NCBI GenBank assembly: GCA_022393335.1
Contig: JAJEKB010020242.1
Span: 392,236 to 456,235, forward strand
DNA from: Macrotrachela quadricornifera
Lineage: Eukaryota > Rotifera > Eurotatoria > Philodinida > Philodinidae
DNA: 64,000 nucleotides
Direction of reading: 5' to 3'
Positions within the stretch are counted from its first letter, which is position 1, and every line of letters begins with the position of its first letter. Below the pieces are notes generated by a model. The model did not search any database. It was not told the origin of the DNA and was given only the letters and a program-made list of their open reading frames with translations. The translations under genes and the position numbers were made by a program. Positions 37,823 to 50,400 of this stretch are shown in pieces.

Positions 37823-38866
37823 TATTGGAACTGCTGCCTTTTAGTTTTTTTTTTATGAATTCACTATTTCTAACCTCTACTTACAATGAAGGTATTTGCA
37901 CTATAAGTTGAAAAGATCTGCTATTTTCATTTTAAAAAGAAAGCGTTTATCATTATATTAACAAGATTGAAATATTAGTAGCTGATGATATACCTTTAGT
38001 GAGATATTCGATTTTTACGGTACTCGCGATGAGGTTATTTAAGTATTTTCAAATTATTTTCATTAATTTTCGGTGCAATCAACCGAGTACTTCAATAATA
38101 GGATACCTAGGTCAAAAAAAAGTCAGACGTAAGATCGTACAAGATCTTATTGGACCTTATACATAAAAAACTTTCTATATGGTCTCGTCATAAGATCTGA
38201 TATATCCTATGAGTTCATTTTTTGCAAGATTTCATTAGATTTTAAATGGAAGATATCGGCAGGAATCTTACAAGAATCAAATGATACAAAACGTACAAGA
38301 ATAACTATTATGATATCAACGTGATAATATATGATTAGATAACTTCCGTCATTAATGGAACCATATAAGATCTGATAATAGCAATCTGACAAGATCAGAC
38401 ACGAAAATCCGTTTGAAAATACGTGCCGATTTACTTCATTGCATTTATCACACAATGGAGAGTATCTAAGTCTAAGGTCGTTTGTTTTCACTATTACACC
38501 ACGCCCATATTTAATTTCCCACACGTAATAAACAAAATACACAGCGAGAAGAAAGTTTTTCTAATCAAGTGCTGATCAGTGTAGATATAGATTAGAGATG
38601 TCATTGCTTAATGCGATACATAACACATATTTTGATGGGACAACATGATAGTTCAGTGATGAAGCCAGATACATTTACATAATCAACTATAAACATCATT
38701 CTGTAACGGAATAAAGTGAGATTACATATGTGACAGTGTAAGCGACAGCGCTGAGAGGGCTACTTTCAAAGTATAGACAAAACGTTATAAGTATGAGGAT
38801 TTAACAATTAGAATTTAATGATAATGGTATAGGTATAAACGCAAATACATGTGGATTTTGTGATAG
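37823..38866. other. Non-coding stretch after the FG-GAP gene
   Basis: AT-rich DNA with several AAGATCTTATA/AAGATCTGATA motifs (38,133-38,200 and 38,368-38,400). A minus-strand frame at 38,207-38,542 has no recognisable domain. Nothing is called. Confidence 0.35.
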
Positions 38867-39082
38867 GAATTTAGATTTAATGCTCCCCTTAAAACGGGAG
38901 TTTTGATCATTCTTTCTAAAAATATGAACTCCGCCATATTAGATGCTATGGAATTGAGACTTCGTGAACATATTGGAGATAGCTCATTTATGATTCGCCA
39001 AATTTCAACTCCATACTTTTTCGTAGCTCAAAGATACAATAATTTACTAACATATGAAGACTTTCTTCATTTACAGCATTAG
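38867..39082 (+). other. Short open frame with coding-like composition
   Basis: A frame of 72 codons ends at TAG 39,080-39,082; an internal ATG at 38,924 gives 52 residues. The composition is varied (M-N-S-A-I-L-D-A-M-E-L-R-L-R-E-H-I-G-D), unlike the low-complexity frames nearby. No family is recognised and no splice partners were found. It could be a terminal exon fragment, possibly from a transposon. Confidence 0.25.
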
Positions 39083-39439
39083 TCCTTTTCTGAAAGAAAG
39101 GGTTATACGGCCGCACATTTCTTTAAAGATTGTCTGTCTGTCTGTCTGTCCAAACTAATCAGCACACAACCATGATTATAGCGACAACACTAGAATGCAA
39201 GAGTTCCTAAAAATGTTCTCAAAGGATTTGGGGGTCGCGAAATCGAATGGTACCATTAATTTTTGAATTTTTGCAACTAATTTGTTTTAGTAAAAAAAAA
39301 GAATTTTTTCAAGAAAATAATCATTTTGCCCTTGACTGAAGGAAGGATGATATGGATAAAAGTGAAATGCGTTTGTATGTGTGTGTTTTGTTTGTTTATT
39401 TGTGCAAGGTCAATGGTCAAGAAAACATCTTCTTAGGAA
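39083..39439. repeat. Repeat-family flank with (CTGT)n
   Basis: It begins near a TTGTCTGTCTGTCTGTCTGT tract (39,129). A CGAATGGTACCATTAATTTTTGAA block at 39,240 recurs in diverged form at 39,507 and, inverted, near 2,700 and 15,010. No gene. Confidence 0.45.
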
Positions 39440-40954
39440 AACCAACTAGAAATTTTAACTTTCTAAAAATCGAATCTTTACGTTTCAGTAAAGGTTTTCG
39501 GGATTGGAGAATCAAATAGCATCATTAGTTTTTGAATTTTTGGAACCAATTTTTTTTTACTAAAAAAATCTTTTTTACGAAATAACGATTTGTCTAGTGG
39601 GTTGAATGAGAGATTATATAACATAAAATAAGTTTGTAATTACAGAGGTATGTTTCCTTTTAAAATTTGCTTGCATCTTTCTATATTCAAGCCAATCTGA
39701 AAATGTTGTCAGCTAGACTAATATCAAAACCTTGTAGTATGCTGGTTCAAAACTATATGAAGGATAATGGAGGATAATGAATTTGCATCTGGAGTCAAAT
39801 TTGTGATTAATAATAAGTTTCCAAACAATTAGTAATTAGTTTTACTTTTTTTCCTAAGAAGTTTAATTCAAGATGATCGAAGATCAATAAATGAAAACTG
39901 AGTTGGTTTCCCAAATAATTAATAGTAATTAATATAAACGGTCTCCAATAAAACTCTATAAAAGACAATTGACTATGAGGAATCGAAATCTGGCGTTAGT
40001 TTTTCAATATTGATAGGTATTGAATAATGATAAATTAGTAAACCATCATTTCTAATAAAACTTGACTGATCGCTATCGAATATGGAAAATACGAATTCGA
40101 AGTTAGTAAAAATTTTTCCGATCTATTCCTTAGCTTTCTTAGATGAACCATTTGTTGTTTTAAGCTTGATTCACGGACATTTGAAGGTCGTGAATCTATG
40201 TTCGATATTGATTCTAATATAAACAATTTTCTTTCTTGATTACTATAGATTGGATCTTTGAGTGAGATTTATACAAAAATATGTAAAAAGCAAGTCGATT
40301 GTTTGAACTTCTGTTGTTGAGTCTTCATAGATATGAACCAGAAAATTATATTTCAAAATAGATGAAGCTCTTTCTTAGCCTGCAATGTACTATACTCCAT
40401 TTGTAGTAATTCTTAAATAATTCTCCTTTTTTAGTTTCTTCTTAGCGAGCGTACTAACAAATATCCAGTAGCTTTTTGAGAAGAATTTAAACGAGGTGTA
40501 TCTATTAACTTTAGAGCTGCTCTAATATTGGTCGATATAGTGACGCTAAATATGCAAACGACTAGACATTGATTTTAAAGTTTTATCGTACGTATAATAA
40601 GTGAGAGTTGAGGCATCTTGAGAAAATGGCGAATAATTCGATTCATGAGGCAGAATGATTCTTTATTAGACGTTTGACGTAAAAGAGGACCTATTCATTA
40701 AAGAACTTCTAAATCATAATATGGTGTTATTTGCTTGTTGTCATTCCGAATTTCTGTTCACTCATTTCCGAGCACCATGCCTTTTTTCTTATGTCAGAAG
40801 ATCGTAACGAATAAATGCTACCAGAAATCCCAATGAAAAGTTGGGGCGAAATATTTTATTCCTGTTTTCTTGACTCAAAAGACGAAGTCATATGAAAAGC
40901 ATAACTCTATGTGTGTTTACTTAAGGTACAAGATCAGGCTACAGTAACTTACGA

Positions 40955-41812
40955 AGGATCCTTTCAAAATGTTCAAAGAATTTAGAGTCCACCTTTTGGC
41001 CATAAGTAGACCTCAATAAGGTATGAAAAATCTCACAAGGATGGCAGTCCTTAGTCCTTTTGTTCCGACTTATAAACGTTTTACTGGAATTCCAGGCTAT
41101 GGCATAGTATTTATCAATAAATCGAATGACGATATTTCGTTGATATTTTGCCCATAGGCAAGTCTAGTTGTGAGTAGAATGCTCTGAAAGGTCTAACTGA
41201 GAACAATGTTTTCTGCACGTTATATCAAAATCCAAAATATCACTCATATCTTACAAAGGATGCTGGAACTTTCTGTTTTTTTTGGATTTTAATATATCGA
41301 GAAGGAAACATTCTTTTCAGGTGAATATTTCAGAGGATTCTACTCACAACTAGACCTGCCTAAAGGCAAAACATCAGCGAAATATCATCATTCGCTTTGT
41401 TAATAAATAATATGAAGGGATGCAACAAATCCATTTTTTTGTACAAAAATGGTATTTTTTTTTATATGAGAACTCTCCAAATCCAACTAAATCATTGTGT
41501 TAAATATAACCAGTTCCATTTGGTCTATCTAATACAACAATTTATTTACCAAGTCCATATCAAGATTTGGTAAGATTTGGTTGAATTTGAAGGGATTCTC
41601 ATATAAGAAAATACGATCTTTGTACAGAAAAAATGGATTTGTTGCATCTCTAATACTATGTCATAGCCTGGAATTCCAGTAAAACGCCTATAACTCGGGA
41701 TAAAAGGGCCAAGGGTTGTCATCTTTCTGGAGTTTTTCATACTTCATCGAGGTTTACTTATGATTATAAGGTGGACTCTGAATTCTTTGAACACCGCGGG
41801 AGGTTTCGCTGG
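40955..41812. mobile_element. Foldback insertion of about 0.86 kb
   Basis: It is absent from the equivalent position of the sister repeat (near 1,290). The arms pair from the outside in: 40,960-41,120 with 41,655-41,810 (TTCAAAGAATTTAGAGTCCA; TTTACTGGAATTCCAGGCTATG), then 41,110-41,190 with 41,330-41,405 (TCTAGTTGTGAGTAGAAT). The right arm is interrupted by a second element at 41,416-41,651. No coding capacity. Confidence 0.7.
41416..41651. mobile_element. Palindromic MITE nested in the foldback arm, 236 bp
   Basis: The ends AGGGATGCAACAAATCC (41,416) and GGATTTGTTGCATCTCT (to 41,651) are inverted repeats, and the pairing continues inward through TTTTGTACAAA and TATATGAGAA on both sides. It sits inside the right arm of the 40,955-41,812 foldback, splitting the sequence that is continuous in the left arm (CATAGTATTTATCAATAAA). 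Confidence 0.7.
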
Positions 41813-42165
41813 CTGAAATGAATAGAAACGTTACGATTTGTCTCAGTTTTTCGTTATGACCTCCAGTTGAGCTAGAGTCCAGGTGACTCATGTCAGTACT
41901 CAAGCAATGCTCCATAAAATTCAAAAAATGTATCTATGATCAGAAAATTGTGTGTACTTGATATTTTTCGAATTTAAGATCGATAGTTTTGATTTTAGAA
42001 ATCATAAAGTATGGAAAACTCGTTCAAACTGAGATGATTATAGCATCACACTTGTCGACCATTTATCTATCAATAATTCTCGAAATAGATAGAATGAATT
42101 CAGTCGAAAGCTGAGCGAGTCACCCTTGATGTGCGTAACTTGTTCATAATCATATTGAAACATAT

Positions 42166-42588
42166 CAAAGATAGTAAGTGCGTTGAGATGCGTCTTTAAG
42201 TAGGAACGCATTCATAGATCCCTGAATGCTGCTTTTTGGATGCGTATAAGCGCGTCAGGTTATATTGCGATAAACGATCGGAGACGTGCTACAAACCTAA
42301 AAATGGTTACATGAGTAGAGTATATAAGTTATGTATAGTGCAGAACGTTTACCATTTATAAACACATATCGACCAAGATTATTTCTTGTACTGAAATGCA
42401 TCATTTTGTAATCCATGAAAGATACTTTCATGTGACGTAGTATTTGATTAAATGAGTATGAATACTGATAATGATCGATGTATATACACAAGTAAGGTGA
42501 ACCTCAGAAAGTCGGCTCATGGATTCTCGATTCTGAATCATTCTGATTCATGATTTTCTTTGAAAACGAACTTCAATCGATAGCGTAG
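42166..42588. other. Non-coding stretch
   Basis: Nothing recognisable before the hAT element. Confidence 0.3.
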
Positions 42589-42596
42589 GCTGTGTT

Positions 42597-43300
42597 CAGG
42601 GTTGCCAGATCATCCAATTTTTTTGGATAATTTCAAATCTACAAGCTCTTTTCCGATGACTTTCCAACTTTCCGAATTTATTCGATTTCTCGAGATTTTT
42701 CCGAATCGCAGTTTTTTTTGAAAATTTCTTTTCATTACAATTTTCCGCGTGAATTTTGACAGATTTCATAGTGCCCAATAGCGCACCAAACATGAATCAC
42801 TTATGGTCTGATTATCGAAATCGAATGGATATCGGTTTTATTGAAGCTGAACTACAAAACAGAAAAAATTCCACTATTCTTTGCGCATATTTTTATAATT
42901 GTCCCTTAACTCAAGAGAATTACTGTGAAAAATAACCTCAAATGAAAAATTTGTTAGAAAAAAAGGTTTTGATAAACAAACTTTAGTTGTTTTTCAACAA
43001 GTATATCGAGTTGTATACACATGTATATAGATACACAGATAATTTTAAGTTATTTTTCTTGTATTAGCTATCTCTTTTTGAAAACTATGTTTTTTGATAG
43101 TGCTCTATTCAATTTATTAGTTTTAACATCGATGAAATATATCAGTGACATGATAATTAAGCTCAAAAAGCTTTTTTTCATCGAAAAAATTCAACTCAAA
43201 TTTCGAAAGGTTTGAAAATCACTTTTCGAATTGGTCATATGTATTTTCCGAATCCGGACAAGGCAGTTCCGATTTCTAAGATTTTCATCTGGTAACTCTG
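42597..43300. mobile_element. hAT element with 8-bp target duplication
   Basis: The left end CAGGGTTGCCAGAT and the right end ATCTGGTAACTCTG are terminal inverted repeats of the classic hAT type. The 8-bp flanks GCTGTGTT (42,589-42,596) and ACTGTGTT (43,301-43,308) match at 7 of 8 positions. It is 704 bp long and carries only a transposase C-terminal fragment at 42,792-42,935, so it is non-autonomous. Confidence 0.8.
42792..42935 (+). pseudogene. hAT transposase C-terminal fragment
   Basis: A 47-codon frame reads W-S-D-Y-R-N-R-M-D-I-G-F-I-E-A-E-L-Q, then a short hydrophobic stretch and L-T-Q-E-N. This resembles the tail of hAT transposases (R-N-R-x-x-x-x-x-x-E-A-E-L-Q). It lies inside the hAT element at 42,597-43,300; the rest of the transposase is gone. 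The frame-to-family match is by eye. Confidence 0.5.
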
Positions 43301-43308
43301 ACTGTGTT

Positions 43309-43436
43309 TGTCTCCATCGATCGAAACACTCACGATGAATATCGTATCTATTTTGAAGAAAAAGTGTCCACTGAAGAAGGTTAATATTTGCCCTTAATTG
43401 CGGATCCTTAAATAAATCTCCAGATGAGTTCTTCAT
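43309..43436 (-). pseudogene. Open frame interrupted by the hAT insertion
   Basis: From ATG 43,436 a minus-strand frame of about 43 codons (acidic and aromatic, with R-W-R-Q-T-Q at the insertion site) runs to the target duplication. If the 704-bp element and one target copy are disregarded, the frame continues about 12 codons into 42,588-42,550 before a TGA. No family is recognised. It may be a small broken gene or chance. Confidence 0.25.
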
Positions 43437-43753
43437 TTATGATCCCTGAATCAATAAAAAATTCTAGTAATCAAAAACGTATTTTTTCATGCACTCTAAA
43501 AGTGTGGGCAAGGAAGATGGATTGTAATCATATATATTGTCACAAAGAAAGTCACTAAATGAAGCTAGCCGCCAAATTTCTTTTTGATTGATTCAGGAGC
43601 CACGAATAGCAAAACTATTTAGGGAACGATTTAGGGAATTACAGTTTATGGCAAATGATAGACAGTCTTCGATTAGCCACATACAATGAGTCAATGCTCT
43701 TTAATAAATATTAGATATTTCAGTTATTGTTCATTACAGCAAAATAATATTTA
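43437..43753. other. Spacer between two DNA transposons
   Basis: No gene or repeat is seen. Confidence 0.3.
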
Positions 43754-44509
43754 GGGTAGTCCAGAAGTAGTGAGCCTGATGCCATATTTTCGTGTAGGCT
43801 GCCTGAAAAATATTTCGTTTTTTATGAACAAATAAAGCGTCTTTCGCTTTATTTTTCTATGCTATTTGATCACTGTTCAGCTCATTGAATAACAACGAAA
43901 TTTTGATAAAAACTGTTTTTTGATGCGAATTGACTAGTAGCATTTGGATCATAATAGGTGGGATATTTTTTTATTTCATTTTATTATCATTTAATAGATT
44001 GTATTAAAAAAGAAACTATGTGACAAGATGCAGTGTAAAAAGCTCTACAACTTCCAAACAACAATTATAAAAAGATGCGATAGAAAAACGAACGAATTCA
44101 TTTATGTACCAAAAAACAACATCGTTTTCATAGCATCGAAATTTGATCACACAGAATTTTGTCCGTTTTGAAAATAAAAAGTGCAATTATTAAATGAGCG
44201 GTGGTTTATAAATTGTAGAACTTTTCACATTGCATGTTGTCGTATATTTTGTTTTTCAATACAACCTATCATGTAGTAATAAAATGATATGCAAATATGT
44301 TCTACCCATTGTGATCCAAATGCTACTAGTCAATTCGCATCAAAAAACAGTTTTTATCAAAATTTCGTTGTTATTCGATGAGCTGAACAGTAATCAAATA
44401 GCATAGAAAAATAAAGCGAAAGACGCTTTATTTGTTCATAAAAAAAGAAAAATTTTTCAGGCAATCTACACGAAAATATGGCATCAGGCTCACTACTTTT
44501 GGATCACCC
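43754..44509. mobile_element. Mariner/Tc1-type MITE with 198-bp terminal inverted repeats
   Basis: Arms 43,754-43,951 and 44,312-44,509 are near-perfect reverse complements, beginning GGGTAGTCCAGAAGTAGTGA and ending TCACTACTTTTGGATCACCC. TA dinucleotides flank both ends (43,752-43,753 and 44,510-44,511), the target duplication of Tc1/mariner elements. The 360-bp interior has no coding frame. High arm identity suggests recent activity or arm conversion. Confidence 0.85.
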
Positions 44510-44511
44510 TA

Positions 44512-46175
44512 AGTAACTAAAATTTTGGCCACACACTAATTGAAATCATGTTTGATTCCATGATCGAGGATACTTAGAAGATTATGCAGGCTTCAAATCG
44601 CTCCTGTATTTGTAAATTTGTTAGGAAATAATAGATATCTTCGAGGGAAAAGAGAAAAAGGAAACGATGCGTGTCAAAGGTACTATCATTGTTTGTGTTT
44701 GAAATAAAAATAATAAAATTGTTGATATATAAATAAATAGAAGATTAGTTCATATATTCACTCCTCAATTTGTTGAGAGTATGGTGAACTCTTCCATCAA
44801 TGTAAACGAAGCATAGATTTATGAAGAGAGAATAACTAAGTAGGAGCGTGTTAGATAGCTTTAAATGAGATTTGTTTCATGGGCAAGTTTTGAGGAAGAT
44901 GACAAATATTTTTGTCGAGTGATCAGTGATGACAGCAAAGAGCTAAGACTATGAAATAATCTAGTCGAATAATTTTATTATTCTTCTGTATTTTGCTTTT
45001 AGGATTGAGCTAAGCGAAACCAGAATGGCTGACACGTCACTTGTGTCAAATTACCTTATAATATACAGTTCGATGCATCTTCACCTTTTCTTTCCAATAA
45101 TGAAAACCGCGCCACCATCTTGCTTCTATTAAAAGTTATTCAAAAAATATCCAGTCACCTTTTATTTTCAAATGTGTAATAGTTTTAGAAATATTTTCGT
45201 GTTCGTGACCATTTGTGACCGTGACTAAAAATCATAGTCACACAGGTCCCTAATCTTGAAAGAAAATAATATATAATGATATGATCGATATACTGTGATG
45301 AGAACGGCTACCATAACCCATAGATTTTACTGGAGTTGATATGGAAGAAATGATAATGATAATTGTTTTCTTTTAATGTGTTATGCAGATGTATATATTT
45401 ATGAAAAATACTTTCTTCTTTTTGATGGCTGGTTCAAATCTTTTTAAAGGAGGATTTATGCAATGACTTATAGTTTTTAGTTTTGATATGTTTGATCTGT
45501 TTTTTTGTGATATAGAGAACGAACTTGAAGTTAGTTGATCAAAATCAACAATGTTCATGTTTGTGACACAATTTTATGCTTTTGATGATGGTTGTTTATA
45601 TTTTAGGACCAAAGTAATAATAATATTGATTAAACATAAAAATTATGCAACACTTTTTAAAGTTCACGAACCTATCATTCATTTCGTATGAGATATACGG
45701 AACCAATAAATAGCTAACAGGCTAGCAAGCAGTTTTGTAAAATTCATGAGTTTAATAGATTTTGTGGGCAAAATCTGATAAAAGTACTTTTGTGAAACAT
45801 GATCTAAAAATATACTGAAATGTTTAAGGACAAAATTTTAGATCCACCCTAGTCCTCTCTCGCTGATCATGGCCAACAGAGTAGCCTTTGTCTGATACTT
45901 TGATTTCCTTTTATTCTTTTTTTTCTCATATCCATGATAAGAGAATGATGAATTGTTTCAGCTTATAAAACATAGATACCATCAGTTAATTTTATCATTA
46001 ACTCAGTAAACACTAAAACAAAGAGATTCATATTTAAGAGATAAATTATTAATTCTATCCGACAATTTAAACAGATTTAGACATGTGAAGAAAATCAATA
46101 ATTATTTATGAAGCTTCGAATCAAAAAGAAACAAAACATGCTTTTACAAAATTTAATTCAATAAAAAAAATAAAA
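44512..46175. other. Non-coding stretch
   Basis: No gene is recognised. It contains a TGACCATTTGTGACCGTGAC tract near 45,208. The left breakpoint of the duplication is at about 46,176. Confidence 0.35.
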
Positions 46176-46183
46176 GTAAAACA

Positions 46184-46928
46184 TCAGTTGGAAGAGACAA
46201 GACTATTTGGTCTCTTGGGCCAGATAATTTCATTTTTTAAATAATCTTTCACAAATTCTAATAGACTTGGATATTTGATATCATAATAAATATTTTCATC
46301 TCGATATGGATCATCATGTAATTCATGATCGATAAATACAAATTTAGTTTGTACTCCTTCGATATCCTTGAAGTTTATTTTCTTATCATCAACAAATATA
46401 ACAGGATGTAACTGTTCAATAGCTTGTTTTTTTGGATTAATTAGTGACTTATTGTCTTCAGATCTTGTACTAATAATTTGATGAATAGGAAAACCATGTA
46501 ATCGAAAATTTTCTAAACGATGTTCAATAAAACGAGCACGCAGTGCTGTAACACATACTAATTCATATCCAGCTGAATGTAATAAATGACATGCTTCAAG
46601 AGCTCCATCATGCATAGACATTGTTCGCCATCCATCAATATCCCATGATGCATGAAATTGAGATTTTTCTTCAGGTGTAAATGTAATACCATATCTAGTA
46701 GTGGACTATATTAAGAAAAAAATAAATAAATATGAAAATTACTTTTATTTAACTGAAAATATTACTTACATGATATGATTTTGGTGAAACAGCAGTTATT
46801 TGTTTTCCAAATGTTTTTGTATATATTTGTGCAAATGTTGTTTGATAATCGAGAAGTACACCATCACAATCAAGTGCAATGATTGGCTTTTTATTATCGA
46901 ATGAAAATAATGGTGAATTGGTTGTCAT
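46184..46928 (-). CDS. HAD-superfamily hydrolase, two exons (copy A)
   Basis: Exon 1 is 46,928-46,770 and exon 2 is 46,705-46,184, joined in phase 0 with donor GTAAGT and acceptor TTAATATAG, encoding 226 residues. HAD motif I is D-C-D-G-V-L-L-D (Asp 20 nucleophile, Asp 22 acid/base). Motif II is V-T-A (Thr 106). A lysine pair at about 145-146 can serve as motif III, and motif IV is F-V-D-D (Asp 159-160). These are the full set of catalytic residues for Mg-dependent phosphate transfer. The cap is small, as in 5'(3')-nucleotidase-like or phosphoglycolate phosphatase-like HADs. No signal peptide is seen, so it is probably cytosolic. Its ATG is 510 bp from the divergent M13 gene, so both may share regulatory DNA. 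The substrate is unknown, and bacterial ancestry is possible but untested. Confidence 0.85.
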
Positions 46929-47438
46929 TCTGAATTTCTTTTTCTTTCTGCTCGTAAAAGCGAAGAAACGAAAAAATGTATTGTAACAAATAACAGAAGG
47001 AATGTGATATATTTATTGGTAAGCTAGGATTTGACACGTATACAAAATTATGATGAGTTAATTTCGAGAAAATCTTACGTAATAACATCTGAAAATAGAA
47101 CTAATACGTAGATCTTGACTCAAAATATAATGTTGCAAGAACGGAAGTGAAGGATAAATATTTTGAATCATTCAAAAACAAAGTTTTTTCTTCACAAAAA
47201 GGCTGATTCCTAATTGCGGTCAAATGCTTCGCCCTCACCCACACTGTCGGTTTGCTAATTGATTTGATCTGTGTCCGCAATTAAGAAGACCCACATGAAA
47301 GAAATATATCTGAACATATGAAAGAAGAGAACAGATATTACATAGTCATGTGTCATATAAGAACGAAACAAAATTGGAATGATATATACAATGACGTCAT
47401 CATAGTGATACAAACAAGATTATCGAACAATTTCTATT
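46929..47438. promoter_or_regulatory. Shared divergent promoter region, copy A
   Basis: 510 bp separate the two start codons. A perfect TGACGTCA palindrome (cAMP-response-element consensus) lies at 47,392-47,399, 40 bp before the peptidase ATG. An inverted repeat CCTAATTGCGG...CCGCAATTAAG (about 47,210-47,290) marks a small insertion that copy B lacks. Function is inferred from position only. Confidence 0.4.
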
Positions 47439-50400
47439 ATGAAAGCTCAATATAGTGATTGGACGCTAGAAACTTACAAGTAAAAATGATTTCATGAAAT
47501 AAAACTTTCCTCAATTAATATTTCCTTGTTCTAGTTCATCAACTGATTCAAAAATATCTCAATTTCATCTGCATCAATGTTGTTTATTACTTGGTGTTCT
47601 AGTTGGAATTTTTGCAATGTCTACAATTATATTATCTTTAATATTAGCTTTAAAAATTCCAATAACTGGTATTGTTAAACTAAAAAACATAAAAAGAAAA
47701 TCTTTATTTATCTTTTAAGTTGATAACGAAATATGTACTACTCCATATTGTGTTAAAGCTGGTAAATTTTTTTCACTTTTTTGATGATATGTATTTTCAT
47801 TTTTTTATTCTAGCAAATTATTTGCTTAAAAGTATTAATGAAACAGTTGAACCATGTGAAGATTTTTATAATTTTGCTTGTGGAACATGGATTAAAAATA
47901 CTGCGCTGTATAGTAATGGTAAAAACAAATATTTCTAGATAATTAATAAACTACAAAAAATAATTTTTAGATAGTGCGGTAGAAGTAGTCGAAGTATTAC
48001 GAAATCAATTATATTATAAAATTATTGGTATGATTAAAATTTTAAAATTTGTTGTTATAAATATTATTGATATATAGATTTGTTAACACCATTACCAAAT
48101 AATGATACAAAAGAACCTAATACTGTTATTAATGCACGTAAATTATATCATTCATGTATGAATGAAACGAATATTGAAAATGAAGGTAGTGATGTAATAC
48201 TTTCATTAATAAATAAAGAATTTGGTGGTTGGCCTATATTACAAGGTTCATCATGGAATAATTCTAATTTTAATCTATTTAATATTTTATTTAAATTACG
48301 AAAATATAATTATAATATTATATTTAGTATATCTACAACGGTTGATGAAAAAAATTCTAGTAGATGTATTATTCAAGTAAATATAATTATAAAAAAACGA
48401 TTTTTTTTTTCTACACAAAGTATTTCTAGATAAATCAAGGTGATCTTGGTCTAGGTCAACGATCTCATTATATAAATGAATCAAAAGTTAATAATGCTTA
48501 TCGAAAATTTATGATTGATTTAGCAAGATCATTAACAAATAATACATCAATGATTGAACAAGATGTTAATGATATATTTATATTTGAAAAAAATCTTGCA
48601 AAAGTAATTTATTTTAAAATAAGATCATACTAATAAATATCTATTCTATTTTGTAAAGTATTATTGGACACTTACTGAACAAATTGATCGAATGAATAGA
48701 ACAATTCGTACAAATTTTGGAAATCTTTCTGCAATATTAAATATTAATGTTTGTCTTCTATATTCAATGTTTTAAATCAAATTAAAAATAATTTTTATTT
48801 TATAGTTTAATTTTAGAAATTATTTATATTCAGCTTATTCATGGGCTGGAGTAACATTATTCGATAATGATACTGTTGTTATAAGTAATTATGAATATTT
48901 AGAAAATATTTCATTAATTATTAATCAAACATCACCACGTACATTACAAAATTATATTATTTGGCGTTTTATAATGCATCGAGTTGCTAATATGCCGAAA
49001 CGATTTCAAGATATAAAAGAAGATTTTAATCAAATTTTTTATGGGTATAAATCTGGACAACGGAATGTGATGTGTGCAAATTTTGTTAATCTTAATATGG
49101 GTTTTGTTGTATCAAGACTTTATATTAAGAAATATTTTGATGATAATGCACAAAATCAAGTAATAAACGATTTTTATTTTAATTAGATTTTAACAACAAT
49201 ATAAACGCTCAGCATTTTTGTGAATGTTCAGTAAAATTTGCTTAGTATCATATGAGAATTTCCAGTAAGCAAATCAAACTATTCGTTTTTCCTAACTCAT
49301 TCAAATAAAGAAGTTTAACATTTCGATGGTAGAAGTCATCAGTCATGAATGATCTTTTAAATCAATATTTCTCTAATATTACTATATCGAACTTGGTTTG
49401 AAAATAACAACGGAGATCGATACGGTTTGAGTATATGATTATATTTCTTAAGAAGAGATCAGTACAAATGGCCTTGAAAGTAGTGTATATACTAATAGTG
49501 CAAAAAAAGAGAATAGACATGAAAAGAAATTGGATGGGAGTATGAGTGTCTCTTTCTCATTTATTTTTATCCTCACCACATTCCTTTAATGAGATTGATG
49601 TTTGGTTGATTCGTGGAGAGACGAGGAATGAATTTTTTGAGGAAAAAAAGTGCCGACAAATCAATTTCGAACATATTGAAATCGAGCAAGTTTTTAATGT
49701 TGATTCCAAATCTTTTGTTAGTTTTGACTTAAGTCTTGTTCATACAACTGAAAAAGTTATGCCTTCTTATTTTCTCAGATCTAAACGAGAGCAGCTAAAA
49801 ATGATCATCAGATTAAACTATTGAAATTAACCACTGACTGTTAAAGACGGTAAAATTGATGAAAAACGACGTCTTGGTAGACAAACAATATCAAAAAATG
49901 CATTATTAATTCAAATTAAACTATTTCCACTGAGAAAAACTTAATAAAACATTGAGCTAAAATTAGTTTTTTACAGAGCAATTCAATATAAGCTTTATTT
50001 TTTTTCTATTATTATTAAAGTCATTGGAAATGTTTAAAAATATTCGTCAAGTATTTATTAATATGATTGAACAATCAACATGGATGGATGATATATCTAA
50101 AACTAAAGCAATTGAAAAAGTAAAATAATTAAATAATATTTATATAATATTTATACAATAATTAGGCTCAAATTATTGATGAAAAAATTGGATATCCAAA
50201 AGAAATAGCAAATGATAATGTTACAGTATCTGAAGAAGCATATTCTGAAGTAAAAAATTATTTTCTTTATTAATTATTTTGAAATGTTTGTTTCTTTTAG
50301 TTTATATTCAATTCGTCTTATATAAATAATATTTTAAGATTATTTCAAATAGGTGCAAAACAGGGATTTTTATACCTTAGAAAATCGAATTCTCGTTATA

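Larger units (their letters stand above)
39440..42165 (+). repeat. Dispersed repeat, partner of 935-2,790
   Basis: It aligns to the reverse complement of 935-2,790 throughout, except that 40,955-41,812 is extra here. That extra part is the foldback element listed separately. Minor tracts that look like frames (40,035-40,226) are not conserved as frames in the other copy. Confidence 0.75.

Noticed and set aside
43751..43756. TTAGGG and CCCTAA at the MITE ends as telomeric repeats
   Set aside because: They occur once each and are explained by TA target duplication plus the GGGT terminal sequence.
46894..47088. Minus-strand frame upstream of the HAD start, also at 55,815-56,033
   Set aside because: It overlaps exon 1 of the HAD gene in another frame; the HAD motif I frame with the spliced exon 2 is far better supported.
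48296..48484. Minus-strand frames conserved in both duplicate segments (also 57,717-57,905)
   Set aside because: They are antisense to peptidase exons 6-7 and conserved only because the exons are.
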